A DNA stretch of 64,000 nucleotides, taken from the NCBI RefSeq assembly GCF_014297335.1, contig NZ_JACOQH010000002.1:248001-312000 (forward strand). Direction: 5' to 3'. Shown piece by piece: positions 57,237-64,000 of the stretch. Under the pieces are notes generated by a model that was not told where the DNA came from, ran no database searches, and was given only the letters and a program-made list of their open reading frames with translations. The stretch comes from Roseburia_D yibonii (GTDB taxonomy: Bacteria; Bacillota; Clostridia; Lachnospirales; Lachnospiraceae). Both the position numbers and the translations under genes were made by a program. Every line of letters starts with the position of its first letter. The stretch's first letter is position 1.

Positions 57237-58453
57237 TTTACGTTATAGATATAATTTTGTCTTACCGGACTGCTGATCTTTCCGTTCGGACTGACTGTGA
57301 ACACTTCAAGGACATTGTTTCCAGGCGCCATCGGAATCGGTTCGATATACATGGTACATCGTGAAGTCACTTCACTCCGTCCCCAGGAAGAATCGTCTTC
57401 CGCGTTATTCCAGATATAATATGCATTACATCCGGCAGGAACCTGGATCGTGATCATCTGGCCTTCCCCTTCATAGGTACCGCCTTCCGGCAGCAGTGTC
57501 GGACGGTCCGGTGCCGTGTAGGTGATCGTATACTCTGCGGTCACCACGTCACTGGAAAATCCCTTCTCATTTTCGCATACCGCCTGTATCTCATAATCCC
57601 CTTCTTCTTTTAAAACGATCGGTTCACTGTAGAGTTTTCCGTACTTTTCCGGAGATGTTCCATCCATGGTATAATAGATCTTTGCCTGATCCTCTGCCGT
57701 GATTGAGACTTTTATGCTCTCTTCGTAATTCCCGGACTTTTTCCCGAACTTCGGTTCCGACACCAGATAATCTGAAAACAGCGAGCGGACACTGTCGCTG
57801 TCCGCGGTCTGATACAGTGCCATGATCGCATCATAATCCGAATCCTCTTCATACAATCCGATCAGCTCCTTGTACGCTTTCTTATTCGAGTCATCTGTCG
57901 CTATGATCCCCTCTAATACGGTGATCGCCCTGCTTTTCTGATCCATGGAAAGATAGATATCCGCAATCTCGAATTTTACATCTAAATTATCCGGCTCCAT
58001 TTCCTCTGCCCTGATAAAATAGTCTAACGCCTGCGCATGATCTCCGGTCGCTTCCGCCGCAAGTCCCTGATTATACTGATAAGTAAACGAATGTTTGTTA
58101 TTATATGACATAAGCGCAAACATGACGATCAGTGCAACTGCTGCTCCCGTAGATGAAATTCCAACGATCAGTGCCAGCCGGCTTTTCTTCTTCTGCTGTT
58201 TTCCATTGTGTTCATTATGTTCCCCGTGTGCCACATGTTCCACGCGTACCGGTTTTGGCTGTCGTTTCACGCGCTCACGCTCTGCGGACGCGTCCTCCGG
58301 TTTTGCTTTTTTTCGGCTTTCCTGATCCAGGATATCCGCCAGTAATTCTTCTTCCAGTACATTATAATCCGGAACGATCTGTACTTCATGACCACATACC
58401 GAACAATACAGACAGCCTTCTTTGATTTCAGCTCCACATTTTGCACATTTCAT
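57230..58453 (-). CDS. Zinc-ribbon/TPR membrane protein with chitobiase-like C-terminal domain
   Basis: The 407-residue protein starts with a zinc ribbon (C3-x2-C6, C14-x2-C17) and has a charged linker, then one membrane helix (about 92-113). Tetratricopeptide-type repeats follow at about 125-225 (EATGDHAQALDYFIRAEEMEPDN), then a CHB_HEX_C-like Ig domain (KIYYTMDGTSPEKYGKLYSEPI). The C-terminal part would be outside the cell. Such architectures are typical of Lachnospiraceae, function unknown. The end overlaps xpt tail-to-tail. Confidence 0.82.
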   Translation of the reverse strand: MKCAKCGAEIKEGCLYCSVCGHEVQIVPDYNVLEEELLADILDQESRKKAKPEDASAERERVKRQPKPVRVEHVAHGEHNEHNGKQQKKKSRLALIVGISSTGAAVALIVMFALMSYNNKHSFTYQYNQGLAAEATGDHAQALDYFIRAEEMEPDNLDVKFEIADIYLSMDQKSRAITVLEGIIATDDSNKKAYKELIGLYEEDSDYDAIMALYQTADSDSVRSLFSDYLVSEPKFGKKSGNYEESIKVSITAEDQAKIYYTMDGTSPEKYGKLYSEPIVLKEEGDYEIQAVCENEKGFSSDVVTAEYTITYTAPDRPTLLPEGGTYEGEGQMITIQVPAGCNAYYIWNNAEDDSSWGRSEVTSRCTMYIEPIPMAPGNNVLEVFTVSPNGKISSPVRQNYIYNVNQ

Positions 58454-58471
58454 ATTCAGGCATCCTTCTTT

Positions 58472-59317
58472 TTATATCGTATAACGCATAGTTTCTACAC
58501 AGTTGTTCATAAGCATTGCGATCGTCATCGGGCCGACGCCTCCCGGAACCGGCGTGATCGCAGACGCAAGCGGTTCTACCTCATCAAATTTCACGTCTCC
58601 GGAAAGTTTGTTGTTTTCATCCCGGTGGATTCCGACATCAATGACTACCGCGCCCTCTTTTACATAATCTGCGGTAATAAACTGATTTTTTCCGATCGCG
58701 ACAATTAAGATATCCGCCTGTTTGCAGATCTCTTTTAAGTTTGTGGTATGGGAATGGGTAACGGTGACCGTTGCGTTTTCCCGTAACATCAGAAGCGCCA
58801 TCGGCTTTCCTACGATATTACTTCTGCCAACTACCACACAGTGCTTTCCATCGATCTCAATATCGTTTCTTTTAAGCAGCTCGATGATCCCTGCCGGTGT
58901 GCAGGAAACAAATCCTTTTTGTCCGATCACAAGCGCACCCACATTCTGCGGATGGAAACCATCGACGTCCTTTGCCGGGTCAATGGCACGGATCACTTTG
59001 TCTTCATCCATATGTTTCGGCAGTGGAAGCTGTACTAAAATACCGCTCACTTCCTTTTTCGCATTGAGTTCCGCAATCAGATCTAACAGCTCTGCCTCTG
59101 TTGTCTCCTCCGGAAGCTCATAGTTTAAAGATCCTATTCCAATATATTCGCAGGCGCGTTTTTTATTCCGCACATAAACGCTGGACGCAGGATCATTCCC
59201 CACCTGGATCACTGCAAGCGCCGCTTCTTTTCCTTTCTCTTTCCATTCCGCGACCTCGCGCTTCAACTCGTCTTTGATCTCTGCCGAGATCCTCTTTCCA
59301 TCAATTAACTTTGCCAT
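58472..59317 (-). CDS. folD: Methylenetetrahydrofolate dehydrogenase/cyclohydrolase FolD
   Basis: The 281-residue protein has VYVRNKKRACEYIGI (catalytic Lys), GILVQLPLPKHMDEDKVI, VVGRSNIVGKPMALLM and PVPGGVGPMTIAMLMNN. It interconverts methylene- and formyl-tetrahydrofolate using NADP+. It is followed by a zinc-ribbon gene and preceded by ftsK. Confidence 0.97.
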   Translation of the reverse strand: MAKLIDGKRISAEIKDELKREVAEWKEKGKEAALAVIQVGNDPASSVYVRNKKRACEYIGIGSLNYELPEETTEAELLDLIAELNAKKEVSGILVQLPLPKHMDEDKVIRAIDPAKDVDGFHPQNVGALVIGQKGFVSCTPAGIIELLKRNDIEIDGKHCVVVGRSNIVGKPMALLMLRENATVTVTHSHTTNLKEICKQADILIVAIGKNQFITADYVKEGAVVIDVGIHRDENNKLSGDVKFDEVEPLASAITPVPGGVGPMTIAMLMNNCVETMRYTI

Positions 59318-59330
59318 TCCTTTTCCTCCC

Positions 59331-62003
59331 TTATAAACATTCCTCTATGTAATTCGCCAGTTCTTCTTCCGTCATCAGCACTTTACGCGGTTTGGTTCCC
59401 TCCTCAGGTCCCACAATTCCCGCTTCTTCCAGCTGATCCATAATGCGTGCCGCACGGTTAAAGCCGACTTTAAAATAACGCTGTAACATTCCGATTGATC
59501 CCTTTTCCTTATCTACCAGAAGTTTTGCAGCATCCACAAAATAACTGTCTCTGTCATCCGATGGCATACCGGAATCAATGGTGCCGGTCGGATTCTCACT
59601 TGCGGAATTCATCTTTTCTTCAATGCTGGTGTCATACGCACCACCCGCCCCATTATTTTCCGTCAAAAACGAAACAACATCGGAAACCTCACGATCCGAC
59701 ACAAACGCGCCCTGCGCACGGATCGGCTTTGGATACCCCTGCGGATAAAACAGCATATCGCCTTTTCCAAGCAGTTTTTCCGCCCCGTTCATATCCAAGA
59801 TCGTTCTGGAATCCACCCCGGAAGTCACCGAGAACGCAATACGCGAAGGCATGTTCGCCTTGATCAGACCGGTAATGACATTGACCGACGGACGCTGTGT
59901 CGCAATGACCAGATGGATACCAGCCGCACGCGCAAGCTGTGCCAGACGGCAGATCGCGTCCTCCACATCACCCGGCGCAACCATCATAAGATCCGCAAGC
60001 TCGTCCACGATGATCACGATCTGCGGCATCTTCTGCGGCTTGGTCTCATCCTCGATATCGGAAATTCCTTCCACCTTCTGATTGTAGCCTTTGATGTCAC
60101 GCACATTGTACTGCGCAAATTTCTGATAACGCTCGGTCATTTCCGTAACCGCCCAGTGTAACGCCCCGGCAGCTTTTTTCGGATCTGTGACGACGGGGAT
60201 CAGCAGGTGCGGAATGCCATTGTAGACACTCAGCTCTACCACCTTCGGATCGATCATGATCAGTTTGACATCATCCGGGTGCGCTTTGTACAAAATACTC
60301 ATAATGATCGTGTTGATACAAACCGATTTACCGGAACCGGTCGCACCGGCGATCAGAAGATGCGGCATCTTCGCAATATCCGTGACGATGACTTTTCCAC
60401 CGATGTCCTTACCCGCCGCAAACGCGATCGCTGATTTATTCTCTACAAATTCCTGAGATTCGATCAGCTCCCGGAACATAACCGGAACGCTCTTTTTGTT
60501 CGGAACCTCGATACCGATCGCCGCTTTTCCAGGGATCGGCGCCTCGATACGGATATCCGCCGCCGCCAGGTTTAACTTGATGTCATCGGAAAGGTTTACG
60601 ATCTTACTTACCTTCACGCCCATCTCCGGCTGAAGTTCATATCTGGTAACGGTTGGCCCACAGCTTACATTTGTGATTGTTACATTGACGCCGAAATTTT
60701 TAAGCGTCTGCTGTAACTTCATCGCTGTTTCCTGCAAATATGCTTTGGAATCTCCCGAAGCATTCTTGTCGCCGTATTTTAACAGTGATACCGGCGGAAA
60801 TACATACTTTTTCTCGACCGGTTTCGCCTGGATCTCCTGCTCGATCTTTTCTATATTCTCGTTGATCTCTTCCGCGGACTGTTTCGGATTTTTGTGCTCA
60901 ACGGATGCAGCTGGTTCTTCCGCATAAACAGGCTCCGGCTCCGCTTTTATCTGTTCCGGCACAAAAGGCTCCTGCGGCATCTCTTCCTCCGGAAATGCAT
61001 CGGCAAATTCCGGGCGGATCTCCTGCATAAAATCACTGTCAGGAACCGGATCTTCCAATCTTTCCTCTGCCGGTTCTTCATATGAGATCGTCATATGCGA
61101 AAAGACATCTTCTGCCGGCGCTACAGCATCCGCTTCCGCTCTCCGGATCAGTTCCTGCATCTGATCGCTTTCCGCTTTCTGTGCCGATACCAGTGGGATA
61201 CGCTCCTCTTCTTTTACCTCCGGGAAATCCGGATAATCATCCATGCGGATCTCATTTACTTCATCGGAGACAGCTGCCGCCTTTTTCGGAAGCACTCTGG
61301 TATCCACGGCAACACCGACCGCCTTTTTATCCATACGGCGTGCCTTTTCCTCTCTCCGTTCTTTTTGTTCTTCCCGTCTCCGCTCATGCAGTTCGCGGCG
61401 TCTTGCCGCATCTTCTCTCGCACTGTCATATATAACCTGTCCGCTTTTTTTCATCGGAGACAGCAGCGATTTTTCCGTGAGCAGGACAAAACTTATGATC
61501 AAAACCGCGATGTCTGCCACATATGTACCGATCAGTCCGATGTTCGGGCAGAGCAATGCCTCTAACAGGCCTCCGATAAATCCGCCGCCGGACTTATTGG
61601 CTCTCGCGTAAACAAACGCTGCCTTTGCTGAATATACATCCTCCCTGTCCAGAACCAGCTGGAAAAAAAGGCACAAAAAGACAGCAAGCATAATGCCCGA
61701 AAAGAACTTAATGCCTGCAATCTGGTTTTTCTTATTTGAAATAAGAAACGCTGTCCCCACAAACAGCAGAATAGGGACAATATAGGACAACAGCCCGAAC
61801 ACTCCGAAAAAGAAGTCACTGACCATGCCGCCTACCACGCCGCCAAAGCCGAGGTTGCTCACGAACAAAATGATTGCGACCGCGAGTGCGATCCATAAAA
61901 TGACTTCATTTCGAAACGCTTCCTGCTGTTTCTTTTTACTCCTGTTATTCCTGCGTCCGGGACTCTTCCGCTTTGTTGATCTTTTTCCGGTTCCCGATGC
62001 CAT
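59331..62003 (-). CDS. ftsK: DNA translocase FtsK/SpoIIIE
   Basis: The 890-residue protein has a basic N-terminus, four to five membrane helices (about 31-190), a charged Glu/Pro-rich linker (about 190-390), and the motor with Walker A AGATGSGKSVCIN (about 553) and VIIVDELADLMMVAPGDVE. The C-terminal winged-helix gamma domain (YFKVGFNRAARIMDQLEEAGIVGP) reads KOPS-like sequences. It pumps DNA through the septum at division or sporulation. GGAGG precedes ATG 62003. Confidence 0.95.
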   Translation of the reverse strand: MASGTGKRSTKRKSPGRRNNRSKKKQQEAFRNEVILWIALAVAIILFVSNLGFGGVVGGMVSDFFFGVFGLLSYIVPILLFVGTAFLISNKKNQIAGIKFFSGIMLAVFLCLFFQLVLDREDVYSAKAAFVYARANKSGGGFIGGLLEALLCPNIGLIGTYVADIAVLIISFVLLTEKSLLSPMKKSGQVIYDSAREDAARRRELHERRREEQKERREEKARRMDKKAVGVAVDTRVLPKKAAAVSDEVNEIRMDDYPDFPEVKEEERIPLVSAQKAESDQMQELIRRAEADAVAPAEDVFSHMTISYEEPAEERLEDPVPDSDFMQEIRPEFADAFPEEEMPQEPFVPEQIKAEPEPVYAEEPAASVEHKNPKQSAEEINENIEKIEQEIQAKPVEKKYVFPPVSLLKYGDKNASGDSKAYLQETAMKLQQTLKNFGVNVTITNVSCGPTVTRYELQPEMGVKVSKIVNLSDDIKLNLAAADIRIEAPIPGKAAIGIEVPNKKSVPVMFRELIESQEFVENKSAIAFAAGKDIGGKVIVTDIAKMPHLLIAGATGSGKSVCINTIIMSILYKAHPDDVKLIMIDPKVVELSVYNGIPHLLIPVVTDPKKAAGALHWAVTEMTERYQKFAQYNVRDIKGYNQKVEGISDIEDETKPQKMPQIVIIVDELADLMMVAPGDVEDAICRLAQLARAAGIHLVIATQRPSVNVITGLIKANMPSRIAFSVTSGVDSRTILDMNGAEKLLGKGDMLFYPQGYPKPIRAQGAFVSDREVSDVVSFLTENNGAGGAYDTSIEEKMNSASENPTGTIDSGMPSDDRDSYFVDAAKLLVDKEKGSIGMLQRYFKVGFNRAARIMDQLEEAGIVGPEEGTKPRKVLMTEEELANYIEECL

Positions 62004-62039
62004 ATCTTATCTGCCTCCAATTATTTTCGTGATTATTTT

Positions 62040-62915
62040 TTATGCCATATAGAAATAGGTTCCAACCGAGATCGCCCCGATGATGAAACAGTAGATCGCA
62101 AATGCGGTAAATTTCTTTTCGCGAACGACAAGAAGCATCATCTTAATACAGATAAAGCCTACGACACCCGCTACCACCATGCCTACCAGATAATTCACCA
62201 TATCCGCAGATGTGATGAGCGACAGGTCAATGTCCTTTAATTCAAAGACCAGGGAGCCTAAAATGGCCGGTATGGATAAAATAAAGGAAAATTTCACTGC
62301 GAATTTACGGTTAAAACCGCTGACAAGACACGCCGTGATCGTAGTTCCGGAACGGGAAAGTCCCGGCAGCGTCGCAATTCCCTGACAGATCCCGACAATA
62401 AACGCGTTGGAATAAGTCACCGTCTTCGGGGTCTTGCTGCCTCCTTTGGTATGATCCGCAATCAAAAGCAGTATACCTGTGATGATCAGACAGATTCCCG
62501 GTACGATCAACAGTTCCGATGCCATTTCAACGAAATCCGAATTCACGATCCCGATGATTCCGGTCGGTATCGTAGCCACAATGATGAGAAGATCCATTTT
62601 CCGATAACCATTCGACACCAGTCGGATATAAGCATCCTTTTCCTTCCCGAAATGATTCTTGAAAAAGATCCCAACATTGCAGAAGAAATCCCGCAGCATC
62701 AAAAAGAATTCTGCGATCATCCGCCACAGATCCTTAAAATATACAATGAACACCGCGACCAGTGTACCGATATGCAGCAGCACGTCAAACAACATTCCCG
62801 GTTCTTCTATATGAAATAACGCCTTAAAGATCGCAAGATGACCGGAACTGCTGACCGGAAGGAACTCCGTCACTCCCTGAATGATTCCCATTAAAATCGA
62901 TTCCAATAACGACAT
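62040..62915 (-). CDS. uppP: Undecaprenyl-diphosphatase UppP (BacA)
   Basis: The 291-residue integral membrane protein begins LLESILMGIIQGVTEFLPVSSSGHLAI and has PGLSRSGTTITACLVSG, both UppP motifs. It recycles undecaprenyl pyrophosphate, the lipid carrier for wall synthesis, and its overproduction gives bacitracin resistance. It is probably transcribed ahead of ftsK from its own promoter. Confidence 0.96.
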   Translation of the reverse strand: MSLLESILMGIIQGVTEFLPVSSSGHLAIFKALFHIEEPGMLFDVLLHIGTLVAVFIVYFKDLWRMIAEFFLMLRDFFCNVGIFFKNHFGKEKDAYIRLVSNGYRKMDLLIIVATIPTGIIGIVNSDFVEMASELLIVPGICLIITGILLLIADHTKGGSKTPKTVTYSNAFIVGICQGIATLPGLSRSGTTITACLVSGFNRKFAVKFSFILSIPAILGSLVFELKDIDLSLITSADMVNYLVGMVVAGVVGFICIKMMLLVVREKKFTAFAIYCFIIGAISVGTYFYMA

Positions 62916-62992
62916 ATTGAAAGCCTCCTCTTATCCGTATTTCCATTATTTTTATCTATTGAATTTCCGCATATTTTTTTCCATACTAATCT

Positions 62993-63021
62993 ATATTAGC
63001 ATATTTCCAAAAATTTGTCAT
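62993..63021 (-). promoter_or_regulatory. Putative uppP promoter
   Basis: On the minus strand ATGACA (63016-63021), 17-base spacer and TAATAT (62993-62998) with TG one base upstream. The -35 overlaps the stop codon of the ClpP-like gene. Confidence 0.5.
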
Positions 63022-63773
63022 CAGCTCCTTTTCTTAAAACTTTCTTTATCTTCCACCAGTTCATGCAGCTTGAAAAACGCCTCTTTGATGCCGCCGACCG
63101 CATTGATCAGCCCCTCTTCCACCGCGCGTTCCCCGATCAGTATCGTGCCGAGATCCTTGGTGAGCATACCGGTGTTCATCATCATTTCTTCAAGCCTTTC
63201 CTCTTTCGCCCGGCTGTGTGACGCGATAAAATGCAGAATGCGGTCCTGCATCTGTTTAAAATAATCGTAGGTCGGCTGCGCTCCGATCACCGTCCCGCTC
63301 ATTCGCACCGGATGAATGACCATTGTTCCGGATGGAACAATAAAGGAATAGTCGGTTGAAACCGCAAGCGGCACTCCGATCGAATGACTGCCGCCAAGCA
63401 CCAGCGACACGGTCGGTTTGCTGAGGGAAGCGATCATCTCCGCGATCGCGAGACCGGATTCCACATCTCCGCCGACGGTATTCAAAATGATGAGTACGCC
63501 CTCGATCCGCCTGGAATCCTCGATCTCCGCAAGCTTTGGCAGCACATGCTCATACTTGGTCGTTTTCGCGTTCGAGGAAAGGCTCTCATGTCCCTCAATC
63601 TCTCCGATGATCGAAAGCAGGTATAAAATATGGTCTTCCTGGTTATTCGTAAGCTCCAGCTGACCGCTTTCCTTTATTTTTTCCTCTTTTGCCGCCTCCT
63701 CCTTAAGCCTTTCTTCCGGTGTGGTTTTTGTCTTTTCCGTTTTCGTTGTTCTGTGACAGCTCTGATCGTCCAT
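63021..63773 (-). CDS. ClpP-like (TepA/YlfB type) membrane-associated or cytosolic protease
   Basis: The 250-residue protein has a charged Lys/Glu-rich N-terminus (1-40) and then the ClpP/crotonase fold: LIILNTVGGDVESGLAIAEMI, the likely nucleophile Ser131 (GGSHSIGVPL) and His154 (VIHPVRMSGT). The C-terminal region is NTGMLTKDLGTILIGERAVEEGLINAVGG. This is the TepA-type group, which in Bacillus lies beside ftsK/spoIIIE, as here. The third catalytic residue of ClpP is not clear. AGGAGG precedes ATG 63773. Confidence 0.88.
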   Translation of the reverse strand: MDDQSCHRTTKTEKTKTTPEERLKEEAAKEEKIKESGQLELTNNQEDHILYLLSIIGEIEGHESLSSNAKTTKYEHVLPKLAEIEDSRRIEGVLIILNTVGGDVESGLAIAEMIASLSKPTVSLVLGGSHSIGVPLAVSTDYSFIVPSGTMVIHPVRMSGTVIGAQPTYDYFKQMQDRILHFIASHSRAKEERLEEMMMNTGMLTKDLGTILIGERAVEEGLINAVGGIKEAFFKLHELVEDKESFKKRS

Positions 63774-63876
63774 GAAAATTTCCTCCTGCTATTTTAATTT
63801 TTCCCGCTTCCAATCCGCAGCCGTCAAATGGATACCCATGCAGGCGCGGTTCCATTTCTCCCACTGTCATGATAAA

Positions 63877-63913
63877 TAAAAAAAGACCAGAAGCATGATA
63901 CTTCTAGTCTTTT
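63877..63913 (-). terminator. Terminator of the gene at the right edge
   Basis: On the minus strand AAAAGACTAGAAG (63901-63913) pairs with CTTCTGGTCTTTT (63881-63893) with one G-U pair and a 7-base loop, then TTTATTT. It lies about 30 bases past the stop at 63941. Confidence 0.85.
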
Positions 63914-63940
63914 CCATTTTTTCTAAAATTATACGACAGA

Positions 63941-64000
63941 CTAACGGTTGATCAGATAATCGTAGATCTCTTCGTAGCGTCCTCTCGAGCGGTTCCAGGA
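63941..64000 (-). CDS. C-terminal end of an unidentified gene
   Basis: Only 19 codons and a TAG are visible, reading SWNRSRGRYEEIYDYLINR on the minus strand. The terminator directly downstream supports a real gene end. The product cannot be named from this fragment. Confidence 0.65.
   Translation of the reverse strand, partial: SWNRSRGRYEEIYDYLINR

Noticed and set aside
1..64000. CRISPR arrays, rRNA or tRNA genes
   Set aside because: No regularly spaced direct repeats, no rRNA signature and no tRNA-like cloverleaf with a TTCGA arm were noticed in intergenic DNA.

Overview
The window reads as a chromosomal, core-genome segment of an anaerobic, spore-former-type Firmicute, most likely a member of the Lachnospiraceae (inference). 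The basis is the gene content and order: yqfC-yqfD-phoH-ybeY, spoVB-type flippase, a mreB-mreC-mreD-PBP2-minC-minD-minE-rodA-mgsA cluster, mutS-mutL-miaA, rplU-prp-rpmA-obg-yhbY-nadD-yqeK-rsfS, LexA with a YneA-like LysM neighbour, luxS, strong TTGACA/TATAAT promoters with 17-bp spacers and AGGAGG ribosome sites. No rRNA, tRNA, CRISPR array, prophage or intact insertion sequence was recognised. Gene density is high and no gene-free stretch exceeds about 200 bases.

Layout. 1-1.6 kb: end of a histidine operon (hisB, then a HisF-like/HisI/HisE fusion). 1.6-3.6 kb: a MarR-type regulator with its own promoter and operator, then citrate synthase. 3.7-7.9 kb: a small membrane protein, a radical SAM protein, its DUF2344 partner and an RNase G-type nuclease. 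7.9-12.3 kb: rplU-prp-rpmA, then obgE-yhbY-nadD-yqeK-rsfS. 12.3-13.5 kb: divergent lexA and yneA-like gene sharing three LexA-type boxes. 13.6-17.3 kb: plsC, ttcA-like, dtd, L-lactate dehydrogenase and luxS. 17.4-19.9 kb: a tyrosine recombinase, an unrecognised acidic protein and a cytidylate-kinase-like protein, separated by palindrome-rich intergenic DNA. This is the least ordinary part of the window.

20-24.9 kb (minus strand): a division-linked cluster, HlyD-like membrane protein-yggS-sepF-ylmH-lspA-rluD. 25-36 kb (minus): a cell-shape and septum-placement operon, radC-mreB-mreC-mreD-PBP2-minC-minD-minE-rodA-mgsA-D,D-carboxypeptidase. 36-46 kb (minus): two flavoproteins, mutS, mutL, miaA and a PLP enzyme of the methionine gamma-lyase family. 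46-55.8 kb (minus): a BofC-like protein, SpoVB-type flippase, DUF3048 lipoprotein, yqfC-yqfD-phoH-pseudo-PgpH-ybeY, pyrimidine nucleoside phosphorylase, a Dabb protein and rlmH. 55.9-57.2 kb (plus): a zinc-ribbon membrane protein and xpt. 57.2-64 kb (minus): a zinc-ribbon/TPR membrane protein, folD, ftsK/spoIIIE, uppP, a ClpP/TepA-like protease and the tail of one more gene.

The most unusual items are: a YqfF/PgpH-position membrane protein whose HD phosphohydrolase metal ligands are replaced; a histidine enzyme carrying a TIM-barrel domain that lacks the first catalytic Asp; a PBP2 with an insertion of about 240 residues; a composite palindromic element at about 19.07-19.23 kb; inverted repeats and an orphan plus-strand terminator beside the recombinase; and the radical SAM/DUF2344/RNase G gene set of unknown function. 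Start codons were chosen from Shine-Dalgarno placement; several genes start at TTG or GTG.
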